Source of the DNA: Dipteris shenzhenensis
Taxonomy: Eukaryota; Polypodiophyta; Polypodiopsida; Gleicheniales
Assembly (NCBI GenBank): GCA_047967505.1
Contig: CM106540.1
Strand: one strand, 5' to 3'
Length of the DNA: 64,000 bases
In this document: positions 44,261 to 54,709 of the stretch, one piece after another
How the letters are laid out: each line of letters starts with the position of its first letter
Position numbering within the stretch: the first letter of the stretch is position 1
Made by a program: the position numbers and the translations under genes
Notes under the pieces: generated by a model
The model's database searches: none
What the model saw: only the letters and a program-made list of their open reading frames with translations
Told to the model about the DNA's origin: nothing

Positions 44261-45660
44261 AATGCTTCACAACATATCCTATCACTAAGCAAGCGGTAGA
44301 GAGAAAGAGACCAAACCATGTGTTGTCAAAGAACCTTCGTTGGATATTAGTGAGGTTGAACCTGAATCAAGCACCTCACCGAGATATTTCTATGGAACCA
44401 TCAAAAAAAGGTGCAGTTATTGATGAACCCTTAATTAGTGAGGAAGGACTCCTTTTTGTGTCCTCGTTTTGCTCCCAATAGAGGCTACCTATTTCTCCTT
44501 GTGGGTTGTCTACTTTTTTTTCTCCTCCAATGACTGCCTTGGAGTGGTGTTCCCAGTACCATACCCTTCTATACCTAGTAATGGCTCAAGCATTTAAAGA
44601 TTCAAAACCAAGAGGCCCAAATAGCCCGCAAGATGTAGAATTTACCTTGGAGTAGAATCCCTTCCTTACTCTTGCGTGTGCAAAAAATTCAAGGATGTTG
44701 TCTGAGAGGGTGCTATGGAAATTGTTTCTCTCTCCCAAGCTTCTTGAATGGCATCTATCTACCCTTTACCATTTCTTGTATTTCCCTGGTGGAATTGCAC
44801 TTCACAAGATCCCTTTCTCCCCCCATCTTGGTTCTCAAATGGAGCCATTCTAGAGGTTTGACAGGAGCAAAAGGGAGATTTGGAGAGGTTTGGGGCTAGG
44901 TGAAGGTTCGGAGAGGTTTTCAGAGGTTTTGGAGTGTACAAGAAGGCAACACGTGGCAGAGCGTAATGGGCAATGCAAAGGGCAGACTGCAAAAGAGGCC
45001 AGAGTAGACTCCAGTGTGGACTACAAACACGTGGCAGCGCAAATGGCCAGAGTAGAGTGCAGAGGTGAGAGAGCAGTGTCTAGAGCTAACATAGTACAGA
45101 CATCCAGATTGGGTGTGCAGACCAACGCAGAGCTCTGAACACGTGGTAGCCAGCAACGAGGATGACACTACGCAATAAACAAACGAAGACTATCACGTTT
45201 CAGGCAGCACATAGTCTGCTAACATGCCAAAGTGTCTGTCGTGAGGCCCGAGTAGCACGACACATCATCAATCACAGGATCAGAGGCCATTGGGGATATC
45301 TAGCTGTCCACTTCGTGGAGATCCAATGGTGCAGATTGGACATCGAATTACGAGTGGGCAGAGTCCAGAGTCCAAACTTTGTGCGATGACTTCATGATGT
45401 GTGACAGCAGATTGCAGATGGTGGTGATGTGTCACATAGCAAATAGCAGATGGGCCACTTGCACACTCGATGAGGGCACGACACATGGCGGAGACCAAAC
45501 GTCAGAGCAGAGGTCAGACTCTGTGCCTGCGTCGGAGTCAATAGAGGACAGACTGCGTGCTTGCATTGGCGATGCAGCGAATTGATGATGTGGCATACTT
45601 TGCGGGCTTGGTGAATGCTGAGGTGGCACATGGAGAGGCGGCCAGGCAGGCACCACCACG
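44261..45660. other. Unassigned stretch with ACGTGGC-type motifs from 44.9 kb
   Basis: No recognised protein is present. From about 44940 the word ACGTGGC or CACGTGG recurs (44949, 45021, 45141) with ATGTGGCA near 45590. Frames up to 82 codons on both strands are uncharacterised and probably random. Confidence 0.4.
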
Positions 45661-46378
45661 TAGGTGATTATATAAAAATGTACACAAATATATATAAATA
45701 TATAAGTATTTATATCATATTATATGTATATTATATCTATAGAATTTATACAAAAATAAATATATATTTCTTTATATATTGATATAATATACTATATCTA
45801 CAAAAATTATACATATCTAGATATAATAAATAAATATTTAAACTTAATATATGATTATATAAAGATATAAACAAATATAAATAAATATATGGGTAATTAT
45901 ATACATAGACAAATATATTATTTATTGATCTTTATTATTATCCTTAAAGAATAGAGAGATATTTGTATTATATAATATTTATATTTGTATTTATATAAAT
46001 TCTATGCATCATGTGTATGTACACACACACACACAAATACCTATATATTATATATAGAGATTTATTTATACTTTTATATAATCAAATATAAAGATAAATA
46101 AATATTTATAATAAATATAATTATATATAATATTTATAGATATTTATATATCATATTATATCTATATATAGAGAGAGAGCGATACTTATTATAAACAAGT
46201 ATTTTCCTTTATATTTATATTTGTGTTATATATAAATATTTATATTTATATATTATATTATATCTATATAATATAATGTTCATCTTTGTATTTATATTAC
46301 ATCTATATACGTAAAGAGGGAGATATTTCTTATAAATATTTGTTTATCTATATACAATATATAAATATAAATAAATAG

Positions 46379-46380
<2 letters not shown>
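45661..46380. repeat. AT-rich island (TATAAATA-type simple sequence)
   Basis: Nearly pure A/T with short TATATAAATATTTATA units in irregular order, a (CA)n run at about 46021 and a short GA run at 46173. No coding potential. Confidence 0.9.
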
Positions 46381-46417
<37 letters not shown>

Positions 46418-46438
46418 GAGGGAGGGAGAAGAGAAGAG

Positions 46439-46481
<43 letters not shown>

Positions 46482-46490
46482 AGGAGGGGG
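46381..46490. repeat. (GA)n microsatellite with G-rich breaks
   Basis: Two long GA blocks are separated by GGGGGAGGGAGGGAG. Frames here read Ser/Leu or Arg/Glu repeats on either strand and are artefacts of the microsatellite. Confidence 0.95.
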
Positions 46491-46838
46491 GGGGAGGCTA
46501 AAAGGAGCTTCCATTGACATCGAGGATGTTGAGAAGTTGAGACACATGGAAGGGGGGTATGCATATATATATATACAAGCTGCCTGACAATGCAGTATAG
46601 GCACAATAGATTGACAGACTACCAGTTAGATTGACTAACACATCGCAATAACACAGCAAAGGCGTGGACGATGGGTCCCAAAATGTGGGACACATGGCGA
46701 TGACGGGGTGGTCTGTGAGATAGGAACAAAGCGACGTGTGGCGATGGTGACGAAACAAAGGTCTCTTTTTTGGCATCTTGGCTCTCTAGCTACGACATGT
46801 GACAATGACGTCCACGTAAGGGCACATCAGATGTGGCA

Positions 46839-46841
<3 letters not shown>

Positions 46842-46880
<39 letters not shown>
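46842..46880. repeat. (GA)n microsatellite
   Basis: About 19 GA units, passing directly into a TA-rich island on the right. Confidence 0.95.
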
Positions 46881-46883
<3 letters not shown>

Positions 46884-47301
46884 ACATGATATATATATAT
46901 ATAGATATACATATATATATATATACATATACATATATACATATATACATATATATTTATTTATTTGTTTATTTATTGATTTATTTATTTATTTTTGAAT
47001 ATATATAATATATATATTATAATATAGTATATATAATATAAATATTATAAATATATTATATATTATATGTTATAATGCATAATAAATATGTTATATATTG
47101 TAATATAAAATATAGATTAGATATTATATGTGATGTATAAATTATACATGCATACATATACATATGTATATATGTATATGTATGTATACACTGTAACAAA
47201 TATGTATATAAAATATTATATTATATTATATATAATTTATTATATATTACATATTATATAATGTATAATATAATTTATAATAAAGATGCTATATATTATA
47301 G

Positions 47302-47341
<40 letters not shown>

Positions 47342-47360
47342 TAAATCATATTATACATAG
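46881..47360. repeat. TA-rich island
   Basis: TATATA, TATTTATT and ATATAT(G/A)TAT simple sequence with a long (TA)n run at about 47308-47335. Confidence 0.9.
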
Positions 47361-48202
47361 ATATTGCTCATGCATAAATGTGGAGATTGGTATAGCCATT
47401 TTCCCAATTTTCAAAAGCTATGTGCAACAAACGTAACAACTCTTTGCATGCCTTGACTGATAACCACATTTCAAGATGTAGCACTCAATACTTTGACTTT
47501 TAAGGCAGGCTTGGGCAACGGGCATAGGAGCTCTACATGCTCATCACATCACATGCATATTTTGGCACAAGTATCACTCACTTTTGATCCTCACCCCTTC
47601 GACAAATCCACTTCCTCCACGAACATCAGCCTTTACATCAACGCATCTGACCCAACACATAAAAAGAACCAAAGAAAAAGAAATTATTTGCCATTATTTT
47701 CTTCGATCAATGGTTGGTCTAGATCTAGATCAAAGTAGACTAGATCGCAATAGAGGAGACGATTTGAATTTCTCCTTGCCAATCTAAGCCATGCCCGAAA
47801 TTCCCAACTAGTTCCTACTTAGATTCAGTCCCTACGCTCACATACGGTTTCATATCATCACATTACCTGAAACCTGGCGTTCATTAGTTCAGTGAGCAGA
47901 CTTCAGAGTATTCAGAGGCATTGACCAATTGTTCAGTGGGCATATAGCACATGATTTTATTTCACACACACATGCCATCATTGTAAAGCGTATTCGGCTA
48001 TTTCATGACATTGTGCACTTTATTCCAGCCTTATAAAGCCTCTTGGCTATTCTCGGCATCATTTGCCACAAGCTTTGTAATTCAAATCAGATTCTATATT
48101 GCAATTCTATCTTCACCAACAATTTAGATTTAAGTTGATCTAGCCAGTGTTTTGCAGTTGATTCAAACAGTTTTCATGACACTTTGAGTACATTTCTTCA
48201 CC

Positions 48203-48780
48203 ATGTCTATGACTAGCAACCTCAATCTAGAGGCATCTACTAAGCTAGACAACTCCAATTATGACACATGGAAATACCGAATGGAGACCATTCTTGTACT
48301 TCAAGACAAATGGGAGTATGTTGATAGATCTACACCTAGACCATTGGACAATCCAACCAGCAGTAGCTCTACTCCACCTGTTGTCTCACAGCACCAGCAG
48401 CGGGACCTACAGCGAGATCCACAGTGACACAAACAGTTTTCGCACCTGTAGCAAATCTTGCCATTGCCTGAGCATAGGAAGAATGGGACAAGAAAGATAA
48501 GTATGCATATCATCTGACCAAGCAGAATGTGCAAGATGTCATGCTAGGACATCTCAACACCATCAAGGCATCAAAAGAAGCATGGGATATGTTCGCAGCT
48601 CTCTAGAGTCCAAGAACACTTCCAAGATTCTCACATTGAGAAACCAAATCAACCAGAGTTTCTGCAAAAGCAGTAGTGAAACCGATCCTGCTTATGTACT
48701 CAGGATCAAAGATTACAACAATCAACTTGCAGCAGAGCAAGAGAGACCATGAATCCAGTAGAAATGGTTCAAGTCATCCT
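48203..48780 (+). pseudogene. Copia-B-type gag N-terminal part
   Basis: MSMTSNLNLEASTKLDNSNY and WKYRMETILVLQDKWEYVD match Copia-B gag closely. EEWDKKDKYAYHL and DVMLGHLNTIKASKEAWDMFA follow. In-frame TGA at 48469-48471 is shared with Copia-B; TAG at 48475-48477 and the TAG after MFAAL near 48605 are private. Several frameshifts follow. It ends at the deletion junction. Confidence 0.88.
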
Positions 48781-48946
48781 ATAAAGGAAAGGGTTAGATG
48801 CCCCAACCCTAACCCTAAATGGGTTTGTAAATATTCTACATTTTCAACTAAATCTAGTGTACAATTAGTCATTTGTGGTGTGCGCTCTAGCTGTGCCCTC
48901 TCTCCTCATTTCCACTCTTCTCCTCTCCCCTCTTCATATTTTGTCA
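48779..48946 (+). repeat. Copia-B-type LTR, 3' two-thirds
   Basis: It contains AACCCTAACCCTAAATGGGTTTG, the AGTCATTTGTGGTGTG block and the CT-rich end ...TATTTTGTCA. Its first ~90 bp were lost in the deletion. Confidence 0.9.
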
Positions 48947-49290
48947 AGAATGATTTCACCCAGAGCACTAATGTAGGTCGTAGAATACTTTTACCTAGAG
49001 CAACACAGATGACCAAGCATTCCATATTCCGATTACTTGCATCACCTAGAAGTGGTCATAACCAAGGTCAAGAATTGACGAAATCTTATGCTAAGATCAC
49101 AAAGGGTTAAATTGTTGCCATTGATTCCTTTGCTATGGTTCCATAAAGATGCCTCCATCAAACAACCCGTTGATTTTGTGACAGATTAGATCGTTGCAAA
49201 TGGTTCGATCATTGTTGGACCAGGCTTTGGCCCCAAATCGAATATGTCACCCCCCTAGCTTATAAAGAGAGGCATACAACATAAGAAGCA
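48947..49290. other. Unassigned flank of the deleted Copia-B relative
   Basis: No recognisable coding sequence or repeat. Confidence 0.4.
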
Positions 49291-49840
49291 AGATAAGATG
49301 TTTTGAAATAATCCTTTTTAAAATACTTGGTTAATATTATATATCTTAGTATAATATAAATAATAATAATAAATTTTTTTTTATATAGTAATACAAATAT
49401 ATAAATATATTTAAAAAATATAGTAATATAAACAAATAAATAACACATCTCTAAGAGAAAGAAATAATGAGATACATATTAATCTTACTATAATATATAG
49501 ATAATATAGTAATTTAAATGAATATAAAATGATATAATTATTATTATTATATTTATATTTATAAACTAATAATATATATAACAATAGTATAATATAAATA
49601 ATAATTATATATATATATATATATATTTTTTTTAAATATAGTAATACAAATATATAAATATATAAATTATATATATAGTAATATAAACAGATATAAATAT
49701 ATATTTATAAATAATATATCTGTAAGAGAGAGAAATAATGATATATATATATATATATATATATTATATAAGATACTTATATATATATATATTCATTTCA
49801 TGTTTAATTAGGTATATATATATATATATTTACGGCAAGC
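49291..49840. repeat. AT-rich island with (TA)n runs
   Basis: A/T-only sequence with ATATAAATA-type units, (TA)n at about 49605-49625 and 49741-49766, and a short GAGAGA at 49725. Non-coding. Confidence 0.9.
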
Positions 49841-50640
49841 AACCTAGGGAGATGTTTGGGTTTCTCACACCCCCTTGAGCCACGTCTCATGAATCTAAGC
49901 CCTTGATCTGGTTTCATCTTATGCCCTTGATTTCATTTGATGTAGCTAAGCTTTTGACTAAAGCACTAATATAAACGTTTCAAACCTATTCGATTTGAAG
50001 AGATGGTCTACTTGATTTGCAAGTTTGGGCTTATTGTTGGCATGTGAAGCCTTGGAGAGCCTCGCGATGACCTTATGGTCTACTCTCACAAGCCTAAAGC
50101 CTTGACTTACTATAGTGATCAAACTCCCATTTTCCCGAGGTTGGAGAGGCACATAACGTTGGCTAAGTTGAGAGTGAGAATGTTACATGTTCTACTTCGA
50201 ACATCCTCTAACGATAGTTGTCTTTTTGTACTGTCCAGAGTTTAGTAAATGATCTGAGAATGTTGGAATCATCCCACTCAAGGACACACATAGATCCTCT
50301 CAAGGTCACATTGGCATCTTTTTTGCATATCTTCTCTCAGCATTCGACTACGATTACGACTATTAACATTCAGGTAATATGCCAATTTCTTATCCATTTG
50401 CGAGACTTATCCTCGACGCTAATATTCTCGGTGTTTATATTCTCGACGTTATCTGGGCACCCACGAAAGGGCCCGTTCCCTCGGATTATAACTCTTTGGG
50501 AAAGGAAGCGCGCCACCTCCCGGCTCACACTATGTGTGGTTATAATAATTATATATTATATATTATAATATAAATATTTTCAATTACTCGTCCATTCAAA
50601 ATTTCTTGTTTTCAATCTGAATTCTTACAACATTACTCTC
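49841..50640. other. Unassigned stretch
   Basis: A short readable phrase, VIWAPTKGPVPS, at about 50449-50485 is framed by repetitive TATATTCTCGACG words. I cannot assign it. The right end is again AT-rich (50545-50575). Confidence 0.35.
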
Positions 50641-50699
50641 ATTTAATGCATGTTATCGATGCGAGGAAGCAAGGAAATCCAAGATGGACGCAAGATTGA

Positions 50700-50850
50700 A
50701 GGATGACTACACCTTTATTCATATGGTTGTAGTCCATGCCAACAATATTGTAAAAACTGCAACAAAGTGTAGTCCATGTGAATACACCTTTATTCATATG
50801 TTTGTAGTCCATGTGACAATATTGCAAAAATTGCAACGAGGATCAGTTAG
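50700..50850. repeat. 75-bp direct repeat
   Basis: ACACCTTTATTCATATG...TGTAGTCCATG...CAATATTG.AAAAA occurs at 50709 and 50784, with a third weaker echo at about 50857. Confidence 0.75.
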
Positions 50851-51126
50851 TGTATCACCTTATTCATGTATTTGTTGGACTTCAGCTTCCAAATTATGGA
50901 CATCACAAAATCAATAATAAATCACCACCCCTAACATTTGCAGGGAGGATTGGGTCCTAATGAACCCTGTGTCGCGTCTCATGTCCATTATTTTACTCAT
51001 TCTCTTTTTTCCTTAATCAATTGATAAAATAGTAGGATTCAGTTTCAATTTCGAGTTAGTAGTTACTTGTTTCACGATGGAAAGACTGCGTACCACGCAA
51101 ATCTAGTTATATATTACATATAATAT

Positions 51127-51127
<1 letters not shown>

Positions 51128-51183
<56 letters not shown>

Positions 51184-51190
51184 CTCTCTC
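51128..51190. repeat. (TC)n microsatellite
   Basis: An uninterrupted TC run of about 25 units, then TTTTTCTCTCTC. It opens an ACGTG-rich block in the opposite orientation to the one at 54.1 kb. Confidence 0.95.
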
Positions 51191-51299
51191 CTGGCCCTTC
51201 TGTCCTGCCCCGTGTACCGATTCGCCATGTGGCCCTCGCACTGACGTGCCCTACTTATCAACCCCCACATGGCTCTTTGCGCCCACTTGCCACCACGAG

Positions 51300-51990
51300 A
51301 CCCGTGTCGCCATGTCACCCGTGGCCATCGACAAACTCCTTGGCAACTCGCAGTCCTACATGTTCTTAGACTCATGCAGAAGAGTCTGCAGGCTGACGTG
51401 GCACACGGGCCTCGAAGCGACACATGGTGTGAGCTGGCGGACTGTTTGGAGTCAACCCCTTGCCACATATTCATTGCCCTCCAGTCTACCCCTCACATCA
51501 ATCCGCACAACGCCACGTGTTGCGAGCCCCTCTCAGGCCTTAGTCACCTTTTGAATCCGCCCCTCTCAAGCATGATTTGCACCGTGATTCGCGTCGCCTT
51601 ATCTCCACGCCACTACTCTGCACTTGCCAACCGCCATGTGTCTGTTGCTGTGCCTGTGGCCATCGATGAACTCCCCGGCAACTCGCAGTCCTGCATGTTC
51701 TTAGACTTGTGTAGAAGAGTCTACAGGCTGACGCAGCGCACGGGCCTCAAAGCGACATGTGTCATGAGCTGGCAGACTATTTGGAGTCATCCCCCTGACT
51801 GTTCTTTGTGGTTGCCACATGTTCATCACACTCCAATCTGCCCCTCGCATCAATCCGCACAGTGCCATGTGTTGCGAGCCCCTCTCAAGCCTTAGTCGCC
51901 TTTTGAGTCCGCCCCTCTCAAGCGTGATTTGCACCGTGATTCACACCTCCTTAACTCCATGCCGCCACTCTGCAGTTGCCAACACCACGT
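51300..51990. repeat. ~335-bp tandem duplication (2 copies), GC-richer
   Basis: GTGGCCATCGA at 51321 recurs at 51656, and GGCAACTCGCAGTCCT, GACTGTTTGGAGTCA/GACTATTTGGAGTCA and GCGAGCCCCTCTCA keep the same order in both copies. A 208-codon frame (51269-51895) crosses both units but is not repeated at the protein level, so I take it as chance. Confidence 0.85.
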
Positions 51991-52603
51991 GTCCACCGCC
52001 GCTACTGTGTCTCCACCCTACCTCTGTCGCCCGTGCCAACCATGACATGTTTGCCCACTTAGTTTGCAAGAAACTGTGATGGCCACGTATCGGTGCGCCT
52101 AACCTCCCTGAAGCCTTGCCCAAACCTCTTCGCTTCCCGAGCCTCCAAATGGCTGCCAGGTTGGCAGGTTTGGAGAAGTTCACCCTGTGGCAGCCTCTTG
52201 TGCCTCTCACCCTCCTTTATATATAGTATAAGGTAAAAAGTAAGATAAGAAGATAAGATAAGAAGAAGTAAGATAATATAACAAGTAAGAGAAGATGCAC
52301 TTGTCCTCTTTGGAAGCTACAATTTGCAACGTATTAGATATCTTTTTAAGTCTTAAGAGTAGATACAGCAGAAACGCTGCACCTCGATTATCGAAGCTGC
52401 TCATCTATCAACGTTCAAGTTTCAAGTTTCAAGCCTCAAGCAAGTTCATTCTCGATTTTAATCTAGAACCTAGATTCGAAAATCACGCGCACAGGTTGAG
52501 AGTCGAAGAGCTCGTATTTTGCTCAGACTCCTTTCACTGTTGAAACAAGAAAAACCCGGGCGCTATTGCTTAATAAATATCACTGGCTATGAGCACAAAG
52601 ACA
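51991..52603. other. Unassigned stretch upstream of the tRNA
   Basis: ACGTG motifs continue to about 52090. A purine-rich AAGTAAGATAAGA-type simple repeat lies at 52230-52290. No coding signal. Confidence 0.4.
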
Positions 52604-52677
52604 TAGGGATGACAGGATTTGAACCTGCGACATTTTGCTCCCGAAGCAAACGCGCTACCTATCTGCGCTACATCCCT
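52604..52677 (-). tRNA. tRNA-Pro (anticodon CGG), plastid-type
   Basis: A 74-nt cloverleaf folds on the minus strand: acceptor stem AGGGATG with CATCCCT (7 of 7 pairs) and discriminator A, D stem GCGC/GCGC, anticodon stem TTTGC/GCAAA with loop TTCGGGA, and T arm GCAGG-TTCAAAT-CCTGT with one G-U pair. As I recall plastid trnP-UGG, the body is nearly the same but the loop there is TTTGGGT with a T-A closing pair; here both sides of the closing pair changed and position 34 is C. No CCA is encoded. It is probably a plastid-derived gene copy in the nucleus; function unknown. Confidence 0.85.
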
Positions 52678-53540
52678 CGCCAAGGTCCCAACGGTAAGTT
52701 GTTTTTTATGAAAATCTCAAACATGAATGGCTGCAACCTCCATCCCCAGCACGCTGTGCTGTGAATATTTAGAAGAGCTCCATCGTGACTCATGAGTATG
52801 TCCAGAGCTGAAGATGTCTCGACAATTGAAGGTCTCATATTACTTCAAGCGTATTTTAAACAGCTTAGGACCAAGCTTTTTTTTTTTGCAATTGGTGAGT
52901 TGCGTGATTAGCTCGCTCCTATGACTCAACAGGTCCACAGCCTCTCTCTTCTAGCATGCTTGACAAGATCCACAGCCTCCGTCTTCTAGTATGCGTGTTG
53001 TTGGCTCGGCTGATCAGGGTTTGTTTCTTGCTTGCAAATGGCCACAATCCTTTTTGGGCAGGCAGAGAAAAGGACGATATGATGAATTTGTAGTCACCGG
53101 GTGTGCCACGACAAGATTTTATTTCCGTCATACCGAGAGGCTCCGGATCCTGGGTGGTATGCTTTTGTGGTACTCGTAAGATAAAGAACATTTGTCTGTG
53201 ACTTGCTTCTTTAGCAGGATTCAGATTGTGCACAACTCGCTTCTACTTCTTTGAATGTGTTAATATGCTGCTACTTTGGTCTACAAGACGCACTCAAAAG
53301 AAAACTAGCCCCAATATATAGAGCCACTCTGGCCACCGAAGCTTATGGAATCCCACTTGGAACTCTACATCATGTGGGAAGATGGAGTTTTCATTGAGCC
53401 CCCTCAGCATTGGAAGCTACCTCCTTTAAGCACATAAGTGATTGTATCCACTAAGAACTCTTGTCACAACACTTCTCCCATACGATATATTTCTCACCTT
53501 AGATTCCAACTTCATCCTCATCTTTTTATCTATCTATACT
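52678..53540. other. Unassigned stretch downstream of the tRNA
   Basis: Two similar phrases, TCCACAGCCTC.CTCTTCTAGCATGC and TCCACAGCCTCCGTCTTCTAGTATGC, lie at about 52932 and 52970. The frame 52991-53179 is uncharacterised. Confidence 0.4.
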
Positions 53541-53559
53541 ATATATTAAGGAGGGAGGG

Positions 53560-54130
53560 AGAGCTAAGAACCTGACACGTGGAAACCATGCCAACGTGGC
53601 ACATAAGTGGAGGTTCGGAGGGAGGTTCGTGGAGGCTCGAATGAGCTTCGGAGATGGCACGAGGCAACCGAGGGAGTCTACGTGGTACAAAGAGGCCACG
53701 TGGTAAAGGAAGGCGCAAACTCTAAAGGCCACAACGCATGCAAAAGACTGTGGTAGCGTGCATGATCGCCATGTGGCAGTGCACGGTGGACATGGATTCC
53801 ATGGCATAGGTAATTAAGGGTTGCACAGGCAGTTAAAGACTGACGTGGCACGAGTAGAGAGGCCATGTGGTGAAGGCAGGTGCAGACTCCAGAGGCCACA
53901 ACGCATGCGACAATCTGTGGCAGTGTGGATGATCGCCACGTGGCATCAGCGACTGACGCGGATTACATGACATAGGCAGTTAAAGGCTGACATGACACGA
54001 GCAAGGCTAACTAACTGTCGCAGACTGACATGCCATGGAGTGCAGACTGACACGTACACTGATGTGGCGGTCGATAAAAATTGACATGGTGGCAACACAA
54101 TCAATGACGTGGCGCTCAATACAACAATGA
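53560..54130. repeat. ACGTGGC/TGACGTGGCA-rich block
   Basis: At least ten matches to (T)GACGTGGCA, CCACGTGG or one-base variants occur in 570 bp (for example 53571, 53593, 53697, 53843, 53936, 54105). Phrases around them (GAGGCCA..TGGTAAAGGAAGG, GACTCCAGAGGCCACAACGCATG) repeat once with a ~185-bp offset. Confidence 0.75.
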
Positions 54131-54134
54131 TGTG

Positions 54135-54204
54135 GCAAGAGAGAGAGAGAGAGGGGGGCGAGGGAAGGAGGAGAGAGAGAGGGGGGAGAGGAGGAGGAGA
54201 GAGA

Positions 54205-54256
<52 letters not shown>

Positions 54257-54293
54257 AGGAGAGAGAGGAGAGAGAGAGAGAGAGGGGGGGAGG

Positions 54294-54351
<58 letters not shown>

Positions 54352-54385
54352 AGATAGGGATAGAGAGAGAGAGAGAGAGAGAATA
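54135..54385. repeat. (GA)n microsatellite, long, with G-runs
   Basis: GA and GGGGGA simple sequence for 250 bp. The Arg/Glu-rich frames (54109-54455) are artefacts. Confidence 0.95.
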
Positions 54386-54530
54386 TTTAATATATATTAT
54401 AATGTCATATTATATATTATATTATATCATATATAATATAAATAATATTATATAAAAGATATAATACACTATAAAGATAAGATATATAATATATTTCTGA
54501 TAATATGTTCTACATTATATATATATATAT
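54386..54530. repeat. AT-rich segment
   Basis: TATTATA-type simple sequence ending in a (TA)n run at about 54520. Confidence 0.85.
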
Positions 54531-54544
54531 ATACATAGATATAC

Positions 54545-54709
54545 ATAGAGAGAGAGAGAGAGCGAGGGAGGAGGGGGGCGGGAGAGGGGAGGGAGAGGAA
54601 TAAGAGAGAGGGAGAGATGGAGAGACGGAGACACACACACACACACACACACTCTTTTTTTCTGGGGGGGAAAGAGACACACACAAACACACACACACAA
54701 AGACACACA
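54545..54709. repeat. (GA)n and (CA)n microsatellites flanking Copia-C
   Basis: GAGAGAGAG with G-rich breaks, then ACACACAC runs at 54631 and 54675. Copia-C starts at 54710 inside the CA-rich part. Its left 5 bp (ACACA) would be the target duplication, but the right partner is lost. Confidence 0.9.

Larger units (their letters stand above)
47517..48946 (+). mobile_element. Internally deleted Copia-B relative: leader, gag N-part, LTR 3' part
   Basis: Leader sequence collinear with Copia-B (47517-48202) is followed by a gag start at 48203 and gag to about 48778. It then joins directly to the last ~168 bp of a Copia-B-type LTR, ending TTTTGTCA at 48946. Protease, integrase, RT, RNase H and the first ~90 bp of that LTR are missing. 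The join lies at CCTATAAAGG, where gag (ATCCT) and LTR (CTATAAAGG) share a few bases, consistent with end joining at microhomology. Confidence 0.88.

Noticed and set aside
46292-46606. Ser/Leu-rich secreted-looking proteins on the minus strand
   Set aside because: These are (TC)n microsatellite translations; the apparent hydrophobic segments come from the simple repeat.
51269-51895. 208-codon gene
   Set aside because: It crosses two units of a 335-bp tandem duplication without repeating at the protein level and has no recognised domain.
54109-54455. Arg/Glu-rich proteins
   Set aside because: Pure translation of (GA)n simple sequence; the register is arbitrary and no start context is conserved.
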